From Verrucomicrobiota bacterium (lineage in GTDB: Bacteria > Verrucomicrobiota > Verrucomicrobiia > Limisphaerales > CAIMTB01): a stretch of DNA of 64,000 bases. The stretch spans positions 1 to 64,000 of the forward strand of contig CAUJJW010000364.1 of assembly GCA_963205105.1 (NCBI GenBank), in the 5' to 3' direction. Positions 24,811-34,487 of this stretch are shown here, piece by piece (the first letter of the stretch is position 1; each line of letters starts with the position of its first letter). A program made the translations under genes and the position numbers. The notes under the pieces are model-generated. The model did not search any database and was not told where the DNA came from. It saw only the letters and a program-made list of their open reading frames with translations.

Positions 24811-26343
24811 ATGCAATCCAAGTCCCTGCTTCTTGCCGCGCTCCTCGGTCTGCTCGCCGTGGCATCCGGGCGCGCCGCCGACCCGCCGAACATCCTGGTC
24901 ATCATGGCCGATGACGTCGGCTGGATGAATGTCTCCGCCTATGGAGGGGATGTGATGGGTGTCAAGACCCCTAACATCGACCGTATCGGCCGCGAGGGTC
25001 TTCGCCTTACCTCGTACTACGCCCAACCAAGCTGCACCGCAGGACGCGCCGCCTTCCTGACCGGCCAACTCCCCGTCCGCACCGGGCTGACGACGGTCGG
25101 AACGCCCGGATCGCCCGCAGGCCTGCAGAAGGAGGACATCACCCTGGCCGAGGTGCTCAAGGCACGCGGCTACGTCACGGCTCAGTTCGGCAAGAACCAC
25201 CTCGGCGACCGGGAGGAACACCTTCCCCACCGCCATGGATTCGACGAATACTGGGGTAACCTCTACCACCTCAACGCCAACGAGGACCTCGAGGATCCTG
25301 ATCGCCCCTCAGACCCGGAGTTCCGCAAGAAATTCGATCCCCGCGGGATCATTTCCGGCACCGCGAGCGGGCCGACCAGGGAGGAAGGTGCCTTGACCGT
25401 GAAGCGCATGGAGACGTTCGACGACGAACTCGTCAGCAAATCCCTAGGGTTCCTCGACCGTCGGGCAGCCGACAACAAGCCCTTCTTTCTCTGGCATTGC
25501 CCCTCGCGTCTGCACGTCTTCCTTCACTTGAAGCAGGCATCCCAGGGTCAATCCCGCGGAGGACATGAGGACGTCTATGGCGATGCCCTCGCGGAGCACG
25601 ATGCGCACGTGGGTCAATTGCTGGCCAAACTCGATCAAACCGGCTTGGCCACGAACACCATCGTCGTTTGGACGACCGATAACGGCGCTTACCAGTACAT
25701 GTGGCCCCAAGGTGGCACGAGTCCGTTTCGCGGGGACAAAGGCACGACCTGGGAAGGCGGGGTCCGCGTGCCCGCCATGGTTCGTTGGCCTGGCGCCCCT
25801 GCCGGCCGCGTGACGAGCGAGATTGTCGACAGCATGGACTTCTTCCCCACTCTCGCGGCTGCGGCCGGAGAAGCCGACGTCGTCGAGAAACTGGCCAAGG
25901 GCGCCGAGTATGGCGGCAAGAGTTACAAGGTCCATCTGGATGGCTATGACCAGACCGCGCTCTTCACGGGAAAGAGTGAGAAATCGGCACGAAATCTCAT
26001 CTTCTATTACGACGAAACCATCCTCACCGCGATCCGCTACGGGGCCTTCAAGGTGAGCTTTTCTGTCAAGGATGGCGGACGCTGGGACAACCCGCTCCTC
26101 GGCCTTGGGCGCCCCCTGATTTCGAATCTCCGAATGGATCCTTTCGAGCGCCAGGATGGAGACGTGGCCCGCCAGTACGAGGAGCACAAGACCTGGGTCC
26201 TCACGCCTCTGGTCGGCATCACCGAGAAGCACCTCATGACCTTTCGTGACTTCCCCGTCCGCCAATTGGGCTTGAGCGCCCAGATGGGCAAAACCATCGA
26301 GACCATCCAGTCCCAGATCCTGAAAATCCAACAACGGCAGTGA
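24811..26343 (+). CDS. Secreted type I sulfatase (short arylsulfatase subfamily)
   Basis: A 510-residue enzyme with a signal peptide (about 1-22). The core opens PPNILVIMADDVGWMNVSAY, and the formylglycine motif is C-T-A-G-R within SCTAGRAAFLTG. It shares this motif, FGKNHLGDR, the GFDEYWGNLYHLNA block and its length with the sulfatase at 114-1673, so they are paralogues of one subfamily. Its stop overlaps the GTG start of the next sulfatase, implying translational coupling. First of three tandem sulfatases. Confidence 0.93.
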   Translation: MQSKSLLLAALLGLLAVASGRAADPPNILVIMADDVGWMNVSAYGGDVMGVKTPNIDRIGREGLRLTSYYAQPSCTAGRAAFLTGQLPVRTGLTTVGTPGSPAGLQKEDITLAEVLKARGYVTAQFGKNHLGDREEHLPHRHGFDEYWGNLYHLNANEDLEDPDRPSDPEFRKKFDPRGIISGTASGPTREEGALTVKRMETFDDELVSKSLGFLDRRAADNKPFFLWHCPSRLHVFLHLKQASQGQSRGGHEDVYGDALAEHDAHVGQLLAKLDQTGLATNTIVVWTTDNGAYQYMWPQGGTSPFRGDKGTTWEGGVRVPAMVRWPGAPAGRVTSEIVDSMDFFPTLAAAAGEADVVEKLAKGAEYGGKSYKVHLDGYDQTALFTGKSEKSARNLIFYYDETILTAIRYGAFKVSFSVKDGGRWDNPLLGLGRPLISNLRMDPFERQDGDVARQYEEHKTWVLTPLVGITEKHLMTFRDFPVRQLGLSAQMGKTIETIQSQILKIQQRQ

Positions 26344-28721
26344 AGACCATCATCCTCCGAGCCATTTACGGCTCCATCATGGCCGCGGCGCTGGTGCGCA
26401 CCGCATTCGCGCAAGAGGTCCTGCCCTTCCCGCCCACGCCGTCCGCCTCCACGGCGGGTCTGACGATGCAGGAATCCACCTACAGGAAGCGCTTCGATCC
26501 CAAGCGCCTGCCCGAGGGCGCGCCCAACATCCTCATCCTCCTGATGGACGACTTGGGTCCGGCCACTCCATCAACGTACGGCGGCGAGATCCACACGCCG
26601 ACGCTCGATCGCGTCGCAGGGATGGGCATCTCTTACAATCGCTTTCATTCCACCGCGATGTGTTCCCCAACCCGGGCCTCGCTCCTGACCGGACGAAATC
26701 ATACCCGTGTCGGCAATGGCCAGATCGCCGCCCTGGCCAACGACTTCGATGGCTTCAGCGGGACGATTCCCAAATCCTCGGCCACCGTCGCCGAGGTGCT
26801 CAAAAATTACGGCTACAACACCGGAGCCTGGGGCAAATGGCACAACACCCCCGAGGAACAGATCACCTCCAAAGGCCCGTTCGACTATTGGCCGACCGGC
26901 TACGGCTTTGAGTATTTCTACGGCTTCCTGGCCGGAGAGGCCTCGCAGTACGAGCCAACCATGGTCCGCAACACCACGCAGGTGACCGGCCACCGTGGAA
27001 CAGGCTACCACCTGAGTGATGACATCGCGACGGACGCGATCCAGTGGCTGCGCGAGCAGCGGGCCTATTCCAAGGACAAACCCTTCTTCATGTACTGGGC
27101 TCCGGGTGCCTCCCATGGGCCGCACCAGGTCATGAAATCCTGGGCCGACAAGTACAAGGGAAAGTTCGACGACGGCTGGGACAAATACAGGGAACGCGTC
27201 TTTGCCCGCCAGAAGCAGCTGGGCTGGATACCGCCCAACACCCAACTCACTCCCCGCCCCGCCTCAATGGCTTCCTGGGACTCGATTCCCGAGGACGAAA
27301 AGCCTTTCCAACGTCGACTCATGGAGGTTTTCGCCGGCTTCACCGAGCACGCCGACCACAACGCCGGCCGGGTGATCGACGAGATCGAGCGACAGGGAAG
27401 ACTCGAGAACACCCTCATCTTCTATATCTGGGGCGACAACGGGTCCTCCGCCGAAGGGCTGAATGGCACGATCAGTGAGCAACTCGCCCAAAATGGGATT
27501 CCCACCCGCATCTCGCAGCACCTCGAAGCACTCGAAGAACTCGGTGGCCTGGATGCGCTGGGCGGCCCAAAGACCGACAATATGTACCACGCCGCCTGGG
27601 CCTGGGCAGGCAGCACACCGTACAAGTCCACCAAACTTGTCGGCGCCCATTTCGGCGGCACTCGGCAGCCCATGGCCGTCGCCTGGCCAAAAGGCATCCG
27701 TCACGATGCGACCCCGCGGGCGCAGTTTCATCACGTCAACGACATCGTACCCACCATTTACGAAGTCATGAAGATCTCCCCGCCGCGGGTGGTCCATGGC
27801 GTTCCGCAGGACTCGATCGATGGCATCAGCATGGCCTACACCTTTGCCGATGCGACGGCCAAGGGCCGGAAGACCACCCGGTTCTTCGACATCATGGCCA
27901 GCCGGGGCATCTACCATGAAGGCTGGTTCGCCAGCGCCATGGGCCCCCGCGAACCCTGGGTGGGCGGCATCCCCAAGGGCGCGCGCGACTGGTCCCCGGA
28001 GAAGGATGTCTGGGAACTCTACAACCTCGAGGAGGACTGGAGCCAGGCCAGGGACCTCGCCGCACAGATGCCGGAACGGCTCGCGCGCATGAAGGAACTG
28101 TTCCTGATCGAATCCACCAGGAATGGAAACCTGCCCATCGGAGGAGGTTTGTGGTCCACCGCGCTGTTCCACCCCGAGGACGCTCCCTCCACGCCGCTCA
28201 CCGATTGGATCTTCGAAGGAGCCATGGCTGGAATGCCCGAATCGGCGGCCCCGAAACTCGGGAAAGTGGGTAGCCTGGTCCGCATGGAAGTGGTCGTGCC
28301 GACGAATGCCAACGGGGTGCTCTACGCTCTGGCTGGATTTTCCGGAGGGATCACCTGCTACGTGAAAGACGGCTTCCTCTGCTACGAGTTCAACCTGTTC
28401 GAGATCACACGCACGAAACTCAAGTCCAAGGACAAGCTTCCGACCGGCAAGGTGACGATTGAGGTGGAATCGAAACTCGTCGGCAGGATCGGCGGACCCA
28501 TGGACATCCTGCTGTCGGTGAACGGCACCCCGGTGGCCACCGGGCAGGTGCCGGCTGCCATGTCACTTCACTTCACCAGCAACGCCACCTTGGACATCGG
28601 AAGCGACCAGGATTCCCCCGTGTCACTCGACTACTTCGACCAGGCACCGTTCCCCTTCAACGGCACCCTCGGCACCACAAGAATCGCCTATTTGCCGGTA
28701 GCCAAGTCCCGGGGCGAATGA
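26340..28721 (+). CDS. Secreted AtsA-like long sulfatase
   Basis: A 793-residue sulfatase starting at a GTG that overlaps the preceding stop (GTGA). Signal peptide about 1-24. After a TMQESTYRKRFDPKRLPEG leader, typical of the long AtsA-type arylsulfatases, comes APNILILLMDDLGPATPSTY and the formylglycine motif C-S-P-T-R in AMCSPTRASLLTG. GKWHNTPEEQ and YIWGDNGSSAEG are further active-site blocks. The last 150 or so residues form a beta-rich C-terminal domain also seen in AtsA homologues. It is about 50-60% alike by eye to the following gene, with shared blocks throughout, so tandem duplication is likely. Confidence 0.93.
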   Translation: MKTIILRAIYGSIMAAALVRTAFAQEVLPFPPTPSASTAGLTMQESTYRKRFDPKRLPEGAPNILILLMDDLGPATPSTYGGEIHTPTLDRVAGMGISYNRFHSTAMCSPTRASLLTGRNHTRVGNGQIAALANDFDGFSGTIPKSSATVAEVLKNYGYNTGAWGKWHNTPEEQITSKGPFDYWPTGYGFEYFYGFLAGEASQYEPTMVRNTTQVTGHRGTGYHLSDDIATDAIQWLREQRAYSKDKPFFMYWAPGASHGPHQVMKSWADKYKGKFDDGWDKYRERVFARQKQLGWIPPNTQLTPRPASMASWDSIPEDEKPFQRRLMEVFAGFTEHADHNAGRVIDEIERQGRLENTLIFYIWGDNGSSAEGLNGTISEQLAQNGIPTRISQHLEALEELGGLDALGGPKTDNMYHAAWAWAGSTPYKSTKLVGAHFGGTRQPMAVAWPKGIRHDATPRAQFHHVNDIVPTIYEVMKISPPRVVHGVPQDSIDGISMAYTFADATAKGRKTTRFFDIMASRGIYHEGWFASAMGPREPWVGGIPKGARDWSPEKDVWELYNLEEDWSQARDLAAQMPERLARMKELFLIESTRNGNLPIGGGLWSTALFHPEDAPSTPLTDWIFEGAMAGMPESAAPKLGKVGSLVRMEVVVPTNANGVLYALAGFSGGITCYVKDGFLCYEFNLFEITRTKLKSKDKLPTGKVTIEVESKLVGRIGGPMDILLSVNGTPVATGQVPAAMSLHFTSNATLDIGSDQDSPVSLDYFDQAPFPFNGTLGTTRIAYLPVAKSRGE

Positions 28722-28740
28722 CGGCCGGAAACCGAATCCC

Positions 28741-31107
28741 ATGAAGACCAGATCCCGCATCCTGCTCGCTTACCTGGGTGCCTGCCTCGCGGCTCCCGGG
28801 ACCGGTGCCATCGATGCTGGTGACGACGGTTCCGTCCTGCCGTTCCCGTCCGCCCACTCCGCGAGTGTCGCCGGGCCAACCCTTCAGGAATCCAGGCACC
28901 AACGACGGGTCGAACCCAACCGCCTGCCGAAGGGGGCGCCGAACGTGCTCATGGTGCTCATTGACGATGCCGGCTTCGGAGTGCCGGACACGTTTGGTGG
29001 ATTCGCGCACACCCCGACCCTTTCGCGCCTGCGCAACGAGGGCATCAGCTACAACCGATTTCACACCACCTCGATCTGTTCACCCACCCGGGCTTCGCTG
29101 CTGACCGGAAGAAACCACCAGCGCGTCGGCAGCGGCACGATCGCGGAGCGTGCGGTGGACTGGGACGGCTACACGGGAGTCATTCCCAGGACTTCGGCCA
29201 CCATCGCCGAGGTTCTCAAAAACTACGGCTACAAGACCTCCGCCTTCGGCAAGTGGCACAACACACCGGCCGACCAAACCACGGCCATGGGCCCGTTCAC
29301 GTATTGGCCGACCGGGTACGGCTTCGAATACTTCTACGGGTTCCTGGCGGGAGAAACCTCTCAGTGGGAACCGCGCCTGGTCGAGAACACCACCGCCATC
29401 GAGCCGCCGCACGACGAGAAGTACCATCTCACCGAAGACCTGGCGGACCAGGGCATCGTCTGGTTGAAGAAGCATCGCTCCTTCTCGCCGGACAAGCCGT
29501 TCTTCATGTACTGGGCGCCCGGCGGGGTGCACGGCCCCCACCACGTGGCGCAAGAGTGGGCCGACAAGTACAAGGGCAGGTTCGATCAGGGCTGGGACCA
29601 ACTTCGGGAGGAGATCTTCGCACGCCAGAAAGCGCTTGGCTGGGTTCCCCCCAACACCCAACTGACTCCACGCGACCCGACCATGCCGGCTTGGGCGGAC
29701 ATTCCTGAAGCGGAACGTGCCTTCCAGACGCGGCTGATGGAGCTTTACGCCGGCTTCTGCGAACACACCGACGCGCAAGTCGGCCGATTGATCGACCATC
29801 TCGACAAGACCGGCCAGCGGGACAACACCCTCATCTTCTACATCTGGGGAGACAATGGTTCCTCAGCCGAGGGACAAAACGGTTCGATCAGCGAACTCCT
29901 CGCTCAGAACCAGATTCCCAACACCATCCGTCAGCAGATCCAAGCCCTCGAGGAACTCGGCGGCTTGAAGGCCCTCGGTGGTTCTCTCACAGACAACATC
30001 TACCACGCCGGTTGGGCCTGGGCCGGAAGCACACCCTTTCGCCATACCAAGCTCGTTGCCTCCCACTTCGGCGGCACCCGCAACCCCCTCGTGGTCTCGT
30101 GGCCCAAGAGCATCCAGCCGGACCGGACCCCGCGGCCTCAATTCCACCACGTCAACGATGTCGCCCCGACCGTCTACGAAATCCTCGGCATCGAGGCACC
30201 CAGCGTGGTGAACGGATTCCCGCAGGACCCCATCGACGGCGTGAGCATGGCCGCCAGCTTCCGTGATCCGCAGGCACCGGAACGCAAGGTCATTCAATAC
30301 TTCGACAACAACGGCAGCGACGGCATCTACCATGATGGCTGGTACGCCTGCACGTTCGGCCCGCTCGTTCCCTGGTTGAACGCACAGAAGGGACTCGCCG
30401 ACTGGGATTCATCCAAGGCCGTCTGGGAGCTTTACGATCTCACCCGGGATTTCTCCCAGATGCACGACCTCGCCGGGCAGCGACCCGAAAAGGTGGAGGA
30501 GTTGAAGAAGCTCTTTCTCGCGCAGGCCAGGGAAAACAAGGTCTTCCCCATCGGTGCCGGCATCTGGCTGCGGCTGCATCCCGAGGACCGAATCAAGACG
30601 CCTTACACGAACTGGACCTTCGACAGCACCACCACCCGCATGCCCGAGTTCACCGCGCCCGGCCTGGGCAACCACAACAACACGGTGACCATCGACCTCG
30701 AGTGCGGTGCCGAAGCCAACGGCGTGCTGTACGCCCTTGGAGGCGCGGGCGGAGGTCTCACCTGCTACCTGGACCAGGGCCAACTCGTCTTCGAGTACAA
30801 CCTGATGATCATCGACCGTTCCATCGCCAAGGCGCCAACGAAGCTCGAACCCGGGAAGCACACCATCGTGGTCGAGACTCTGCTCAAGGCACCGAAACCG
30901 GGCGCGCCGGCCGACATCGTGCTCAGCGTCGATGGAACCGAGGTTGCCCGAACAACGGTCAGGATGACCGTTCCCGCCGCCTTCACCGCCAGCGAAAGCT
31001 TTGACGTCGGCACCGACCTGGGGTCGCCGGTCTCGCGCGATTACTTCGAGCGGCGGCCCTTCCGGTTCAGCGGAACGATTGGCAACCTGAAGGTGGCGTT
31101 GAAGTAG
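28741..31107 (+). CDS. Secreted AtsA-like long sulfatase (tandem paralogue)
   Basis: A 788-residue sulfatase 19 bp after its paralogue. Signal peptide about 1-24. The core opens APNVLMVLIDDAGFGVPDTF, the formylglycine motif is C-S-P-T-R in SICSPTRASLLTG, and it shares GKWHNTPADQ, WPTGYGFEYFYGFLAGE and YIWGDNGSSAEG with the previous protein. It has the same C-terminal beta-rich domain. Substrate is unknown; AtsA-type enzymes often act on small aryl or alkyl sulfates as well as glycans. Followed after 33 bp by aqpZ. Confidence 0.93.
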   Translation: MKTRSRILLAYLGACLAAPGTGAIDAGDDGSVLPFPSAHSASVAGPTLQESRHQRRVEPNRLPKGAPNVLMVLIDDAGFGVPDTFGGFAHTPTLSRLRNEGISYNRFHTTSICSPTRASLLTGRNHQRVGSGTIAERAVDWDGYTGVIPRTSATIAEVLKNYGYKTSAFGKWHNTPADQTTAMGPFTYWPTGYGFEYFYGFLAGETSQWEPRLVENTTAIEPPHDEKYHLTEDLADQGIVWLKKHRSFSPDKPFFMYWAPGGVHGPHHVAQEWADKYKGRFDQGWDQLREEIFARQKALGWVPPNTQLTPRDPTMPAWADIPEAERAFQTRLMELYAGFCEHTDAQVGRLIDHLDKTGQRDNTLIFYIWGDNGSSAEGQNGSISELLAQNQIPNTIRQQIQALEELGGLKALGGSLTDNIYHAGWAWAGSTPFRHTKLVASHFGGTRNPLVVSWPKSIQPDRTPRPQFHHVNDVAPTVYEILGIEAPSVVNGFPQDPIDGVSMAASFRDPQAPERKVIQYFDNNGSDGIYHDGWYACTFGPLVPWLNAQKGLADWDSSKAVWELYDLTRDFSQMHDLAGQRPEKVEELKKLFLAQARENKVFPIGAGIWLRLHPEDRIKTPYTNWTFDSTTTRMPEFTAPGLGNHNNTVTIDLECGAEANGVLYALGGAGGGLTCYLDQGQLVFEYNLMIIDRSIAKAPTKLEPGKHTIVVETLLKAPKPGAPADIVLSVDGTEVARTTVRMTVPAAFTASESFDVGTDLGSPVSRDYFERRPFRFSGTIGNLKVALK

Positions 31108-31140
31108 CAGGTCTCACCACTCGACTCACACCCAACAACC

Positions 31141-31878
31141 ATGAAAAACAAACTCATCGCAGAAATCCTGGGCACCTTCTGGCTCGTCTTTGGCGGGTGC
31201 GGTAGTGCCGTGCTGGCCGCCAAGTTCATCGCCACCGAAGGCGCCACTCCGATCAATCTGGGCATCGGCCTGGTCGGTGTGTCCCTCGCCTTCGGGTTAA
31301 CGGTCCTCACGATGGCGTTCGCCATCGGACACATCTCGGGCTGCCACCTCAATCCGGCGGTCTCGATAGGGCTGTGCGTCGGTGGACGCTTCAAGGCCGG
31401 TGAACTGCTGCCGTACATCGTGGCGCAGGTGGTGGGCGCGTTGGCAGGCGCCTGGGTCCTTTCGATCATCGCTGGCGGCCAGGCGGGCTTTACAACCGCC
31501 GCCGGATTCGCCTCCAACGGCTACGGCGAACACTCACCCGGCAACTACTCCATGATGTCGGCCTTCGTGGCCGAGGTCGTGCTCACGTTCTTCTTCCTGA
31601 TCATCATCCTCGGAGCGACGGACAAACGCGCCCCCCAAGGGTTCGCCCCGATCGCCATCGGATTGGGACTCACGCTGATCCACCTCATCGGCATTCCCGT
31701 CACCAACCTTTCCGTGAATCCCGCGAGAAGCACCGGACCGGCCTTCTTCGTCGGCGGTTGGGCCCTCCAACAGTTGTGGCTGTTCTGGGTGGCGCCCATC
31801 CTCGGGGCTGTCCTCGCGGGAGTCGTCTATCCCCTGATGGCGGGAAGCGCGAACGAGAAGAACAGCGCGGCCCGTTGA
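31141..31878 (+). CDS. aqpZ: Aquaporin Z
   Basis: A 245-residue major intrinsic protein with six TM segments and both NPA boxes: HLNPAVS (NPA at 71-73) and SVNPARS (NPA at 193-195). His181 and Arg196 fit the narrow, water-selective filter of AqpZ rather than the wider glycerol facilitators. It conducts water across the inner membrane. It is 33 bp downstream of three tandem sulfatases and probably shares their transcript. A role in osmotic balance during sulfated-polymer breakdown is an inference from position. Confidence 0.92.
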   Translation: MKNKLIAEILGTFWLVFGGCGSAVLAAKFIATEGATPINLGIGLVGVSLAFGLTVLTMAFAIGHISGCHLNPAVSIGLCVGGRFKAGELLPYIVAQVVGALAGAWVLSIIAGGQAGFTTAAGFASNGYGEHSPGNYSMMSAFVAEVVLTFFFLIIILGATDKRAPQGFAPIAIGLGLTLIHLIGIPVTNLSVNPARSTGPAFFVGGWALQQLWLFWVAPILGAVLAGVVYPLMAGSANEKNSAAR

Positions 31879-31907
31879 CAGGCCACCGGATCGGGCGGTC
31901 GCAGGAG

Positions 31908-34487
31908 TCAGGGCCAGAGAAACCCCGGGTGCTTCGACTTTAACGCCGCCCGGAGTTTCGGGTATTCCGCTTTCCGCCACGCGGGCCAGTCCCGCGTCGA
32001 TGCCAGACGCTTGCCAGCCGGGTCCTGGATCCAGATGCGGATCGGCACGCGTCCCTCCGCAATCCGCGGATGTTCCTGGATCGGCAGGCAATCCAGCAGT
32101 TTGACCTGCACCTCCGGGACCGGTGGCGCCTCCGGCTCGTCGCGTTCCGTGGTGTAGGTCAACTTCCAGGGCTTGCCCTCCGGGACGGCGATCTGCAACG
32201 GGGCCAATTCGTCCACGAACGCCTGTTGATCCTTCGACAACACGCCGCGAAACGCCGGCAGCAACGCGGCGGACTGGGCATCGCGCCCCAGCGTCAGGCC
32301 GCGAAACGCCGTCTCCAAAGCCCGACGCCGTCCGTCGGTCCGCAGGGGGGGCAGCTCCAGTTCCGGAACCGCCACACGCAGGCATTCCACCCGACCGATC
32401 CATTGCTGCACGGCGTGATCGAGGTTGGGCAGGTCGAGCCAACCCTGAGCGACGGCGTCGGCGAGGCACCGGCCGGAGGCGACCGGATCCACGTCGCGCC
32501 GATGTTGCTGCTCCACCACCAGATCCAGGAACCGGATCACGTCGATCGCCGCCACGCGTTTGTGGGTCCGGTCGTAAAGATGTTCCAACCGCGAACTAAA
32601 ATGTTGGGGAAACATCTCCCGCAGCCACTCCAACTTCACCGCGGTGCACTGCGACAACAACGTCAGCGTCCCGCCCCGCCCGCTCACGTCACGCACGGAA
32701 GCCGCCACCAGCATCTTGGCCTTCTGGACGACACTCTCGCGCACCAACGTTCCGGTCCGGCCTTCCGTCAGTTCGCAGTCCAGCGTTCCCGAATCCTTCC
32801 GGATGCAGAGTTGATCGATGAACCCCGCCACCAGACATCGCTCCAGCGCTTCCGGCGAGGGCGCCTCCGAGGAGGCGGCGATCCCGGAAACCCACCCTTC
32901 GCGCCCGGCCAGATTCAGGATCTGGCGGTAGGTGTCCTCCACCTGGCGCGCGGTCTGCCCATGAATGGCGTTCCGACGACATTCCTCCGCAGAAAATCCG
33001 TGCTCTCGGGCAAATCGATGCGCCCGCAGCAGCGTGTGAAAATCGCTCGTCTCCTGATCCTCGAACGCTTCGCGTCGATCCTGAAGATGCCCCTCGTCGC
33101 GACCGATGCGAACCAGCAGATCGCGACCACTCACCAGCGCCGCGCACAGGGCCGCCTCCGGAACGCATCCCCGTTTTCCCGCCTCCACCAGCATCCGGCC
33201 AAACCGCGGGTGCATGGGCAGCCGCAACATCCGCCGCCCGATCTCGGTCAACTCCCCGTGCCCGGCATCGCCCGCGGCCAGCGCCCCCAGCGTGACCAGC
33301 AACCGTTCCGCCCGTTCCACCGCCTCGCGGTCCGGTCGGTCCAGCCAGTCGAACTCCACCGCGCGCTGCACACCCAGCGAATGCAGCAGCAGGACGGTCT
33401 CCGCCAAATCCGCACGCTGGATTTCGGGGGTGTTGCGGGCAGGGCGGCTTCGGTGGGAACCCTCGGTCCACAGGCGCCAGCACGTCCCCGGAGCCGTCCG
33501 TCCCGCCCGCCCCGCACGCTGGTCGGCCGAGGCCTGGCTGATCTCCTCGAGCAGCAACGTCTGGATCCCGCGCTCGGCATCGTACCGCGCCACCCGCGCC
33601 AGTCCGGCATCCACCACGTGCCGCACACCGTCGATGGTCACGCTGGTCTCCGCCACGTTGGTGCTGACCACGATCTTCCGTCGATCACTCGGCAGAAAGG
33701 CCCGATCCTGTTCCTCCGGCGCCAAGTCTCCGTGCAAGGCGATCAGGGTCACCTTCTCGCTCAGCCGTGCCGCCCCCAGTTCCCGGATCGTCGTCTGGAT
33801 CTCGCTCTTCCCCGGCATGAACACCAGGACGTCCCCTTCCCATCCGTTCGAAACGATCTCCTCGACCGCCGACACCGCCTTCTCCCACTCCGGCCGGGCA
33901 TCGGTGTAGTCGGTCCACCGAACTTCCACCGGATAGGTGCGTCCCTCCGAGGCCAGAATCGGAACCTCGGTCCCCAGATACCGCGCCACCGGCTCCGCCT
34001 CGAGCGTGGCTGACATCACGACGATCCCGAGATCCGGTCGGGACGTTCGTCGGAGGTCCTTCACCAGGGCCAGCGCGACATCGCTGAGCAGGTTCCGTTC
34101 GTGGAATTCGTCGAACACGACGATGCCCACGTCGGCGAGCGTCCGGTCATCCTGCAACCACCGCAGCAGAATGCCCTCCGTCACAAAGCAGAGGCGGGTG
34201 TCCCTGGCGATGTGGTCCTCGAAACGCACTTGATACCCCACGTCGCCGCCCAGCTTCCCGCCGCGTTCCCAGGCCACCCGGGACGCCACCGTGCGCGCGG
34301 CCACCCGGCGAGGTTGAAGAACCACAATGCGCTTCCCGCCGGCGAGCCCGGCGTCGAGCAGCATCTGGGGAACCTGCGTGGTCTTGCCCGAGCCGGTGGC
34401 GGCGACCAGCACGAGGCGTCCATGCTCGCGCAGGGCCGTCACAATCGAATCGTGCAGGTCCCAAATGGGCAGTTGTCCAGGGTCCAT
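31908..34487 (-). CDS. hrpB: ATP-dependent DExH helicase, HrpB-type
   Basis: An 859-residue helicase. Walker A is TGSGKTT (31-37), the DExH box is DEFH (125-128), motif III is MSATLE (about 156-161), and motifs V/VI lie in VVSTNVAETSVTIDGV and DQRAGRAGR. HA2-type winged-helix and helical regions follow. The C-terminus GRVPIRIWIQD ... HPGFLWP matches the HrpB C-terminal domain, and the length fits HrpB (about 800-850) rather than HrpA (about 1300). It is an RNA/DNA-dependent ATPase whose cellular role is poorly defined. It is convergent with aqpZ (29-bp gap). A partial copy lies at 20781-21168. Confidence 0.9.
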   Translation of the reverse strand: MDPGQLPIWDLHDSIVTALREHGRLVLVAATGSGKTTQVPQMLLDAGLAGGKRIVVLQPRRVAARTVASRVAWERGGKLGGDVGYQVRFEDHIARDTRLCFVTEGILLRWLQDDRTLADVGIVVFDEFHERNLLSDVALALVKDLRRTSRPDLGIVVMSATLEAEPVARYLGTEVPILASEGRTYPVEVRWTDYTDARPEWEKAVSAVEEIVSNGWEGDVLVFMPGKSEIQTTIRELGAARLSEKVTLIALHGDLAPEEQDRAFLPSDRRKIVVSTNVAETSVTIDGVRHVVDAGLARVARYDAERGIQTLLLEEISQASADQRAGRAGRTAPGTCWRLWTEGSHRSRPARNTPEIQRADLAETVLLLHSLGVQRAVEFDWLDRPDREAVERAERLLVTLGALAAGDAGHGELTEIGRRMLRLPMHPRFGRMLVEAGKRGCVPEAALCAALVSGRDLLVRIGRDEGHLQDRREAFEDQETSDFHTLLRAHRFAREHGFSAEECRRNAIHGQTARQVEDTYRQILNLAGREGWVSGIAASSEAPSPEALERCLVAGFIDQLCIRKDSGTLDCELTEGRTGTLVRESVVQKAKMLVAASVRDVSGRGGTLTLLSQCTAVKLEWLREMFPQHFSSRLEHLYDRTHKRVAAIDVIRFLDLVVEQQHRRDVDPVASGRCLADAVAQGWLDLPNLDHAVQQWIGRVECLRVAVPELELPPLRTDGRRRALETAFRGLTLGRDAQSAALLPAFRGVLSKDQQAFVDELAPLQIAVPEGKPWKLTYTTERDEPEAPPVPEVQVKLLDCLPIQEHPRIAEGRVPIRIWIQDPAGKRLASTRDWPAWRKAEYPKLRAALKSKHPGFLWP

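Noticed and set aside
31534-32469. Open frames overlapping aqpZ and hrpB
   Set aside because: Shadow frames crossing two well-supported genes.
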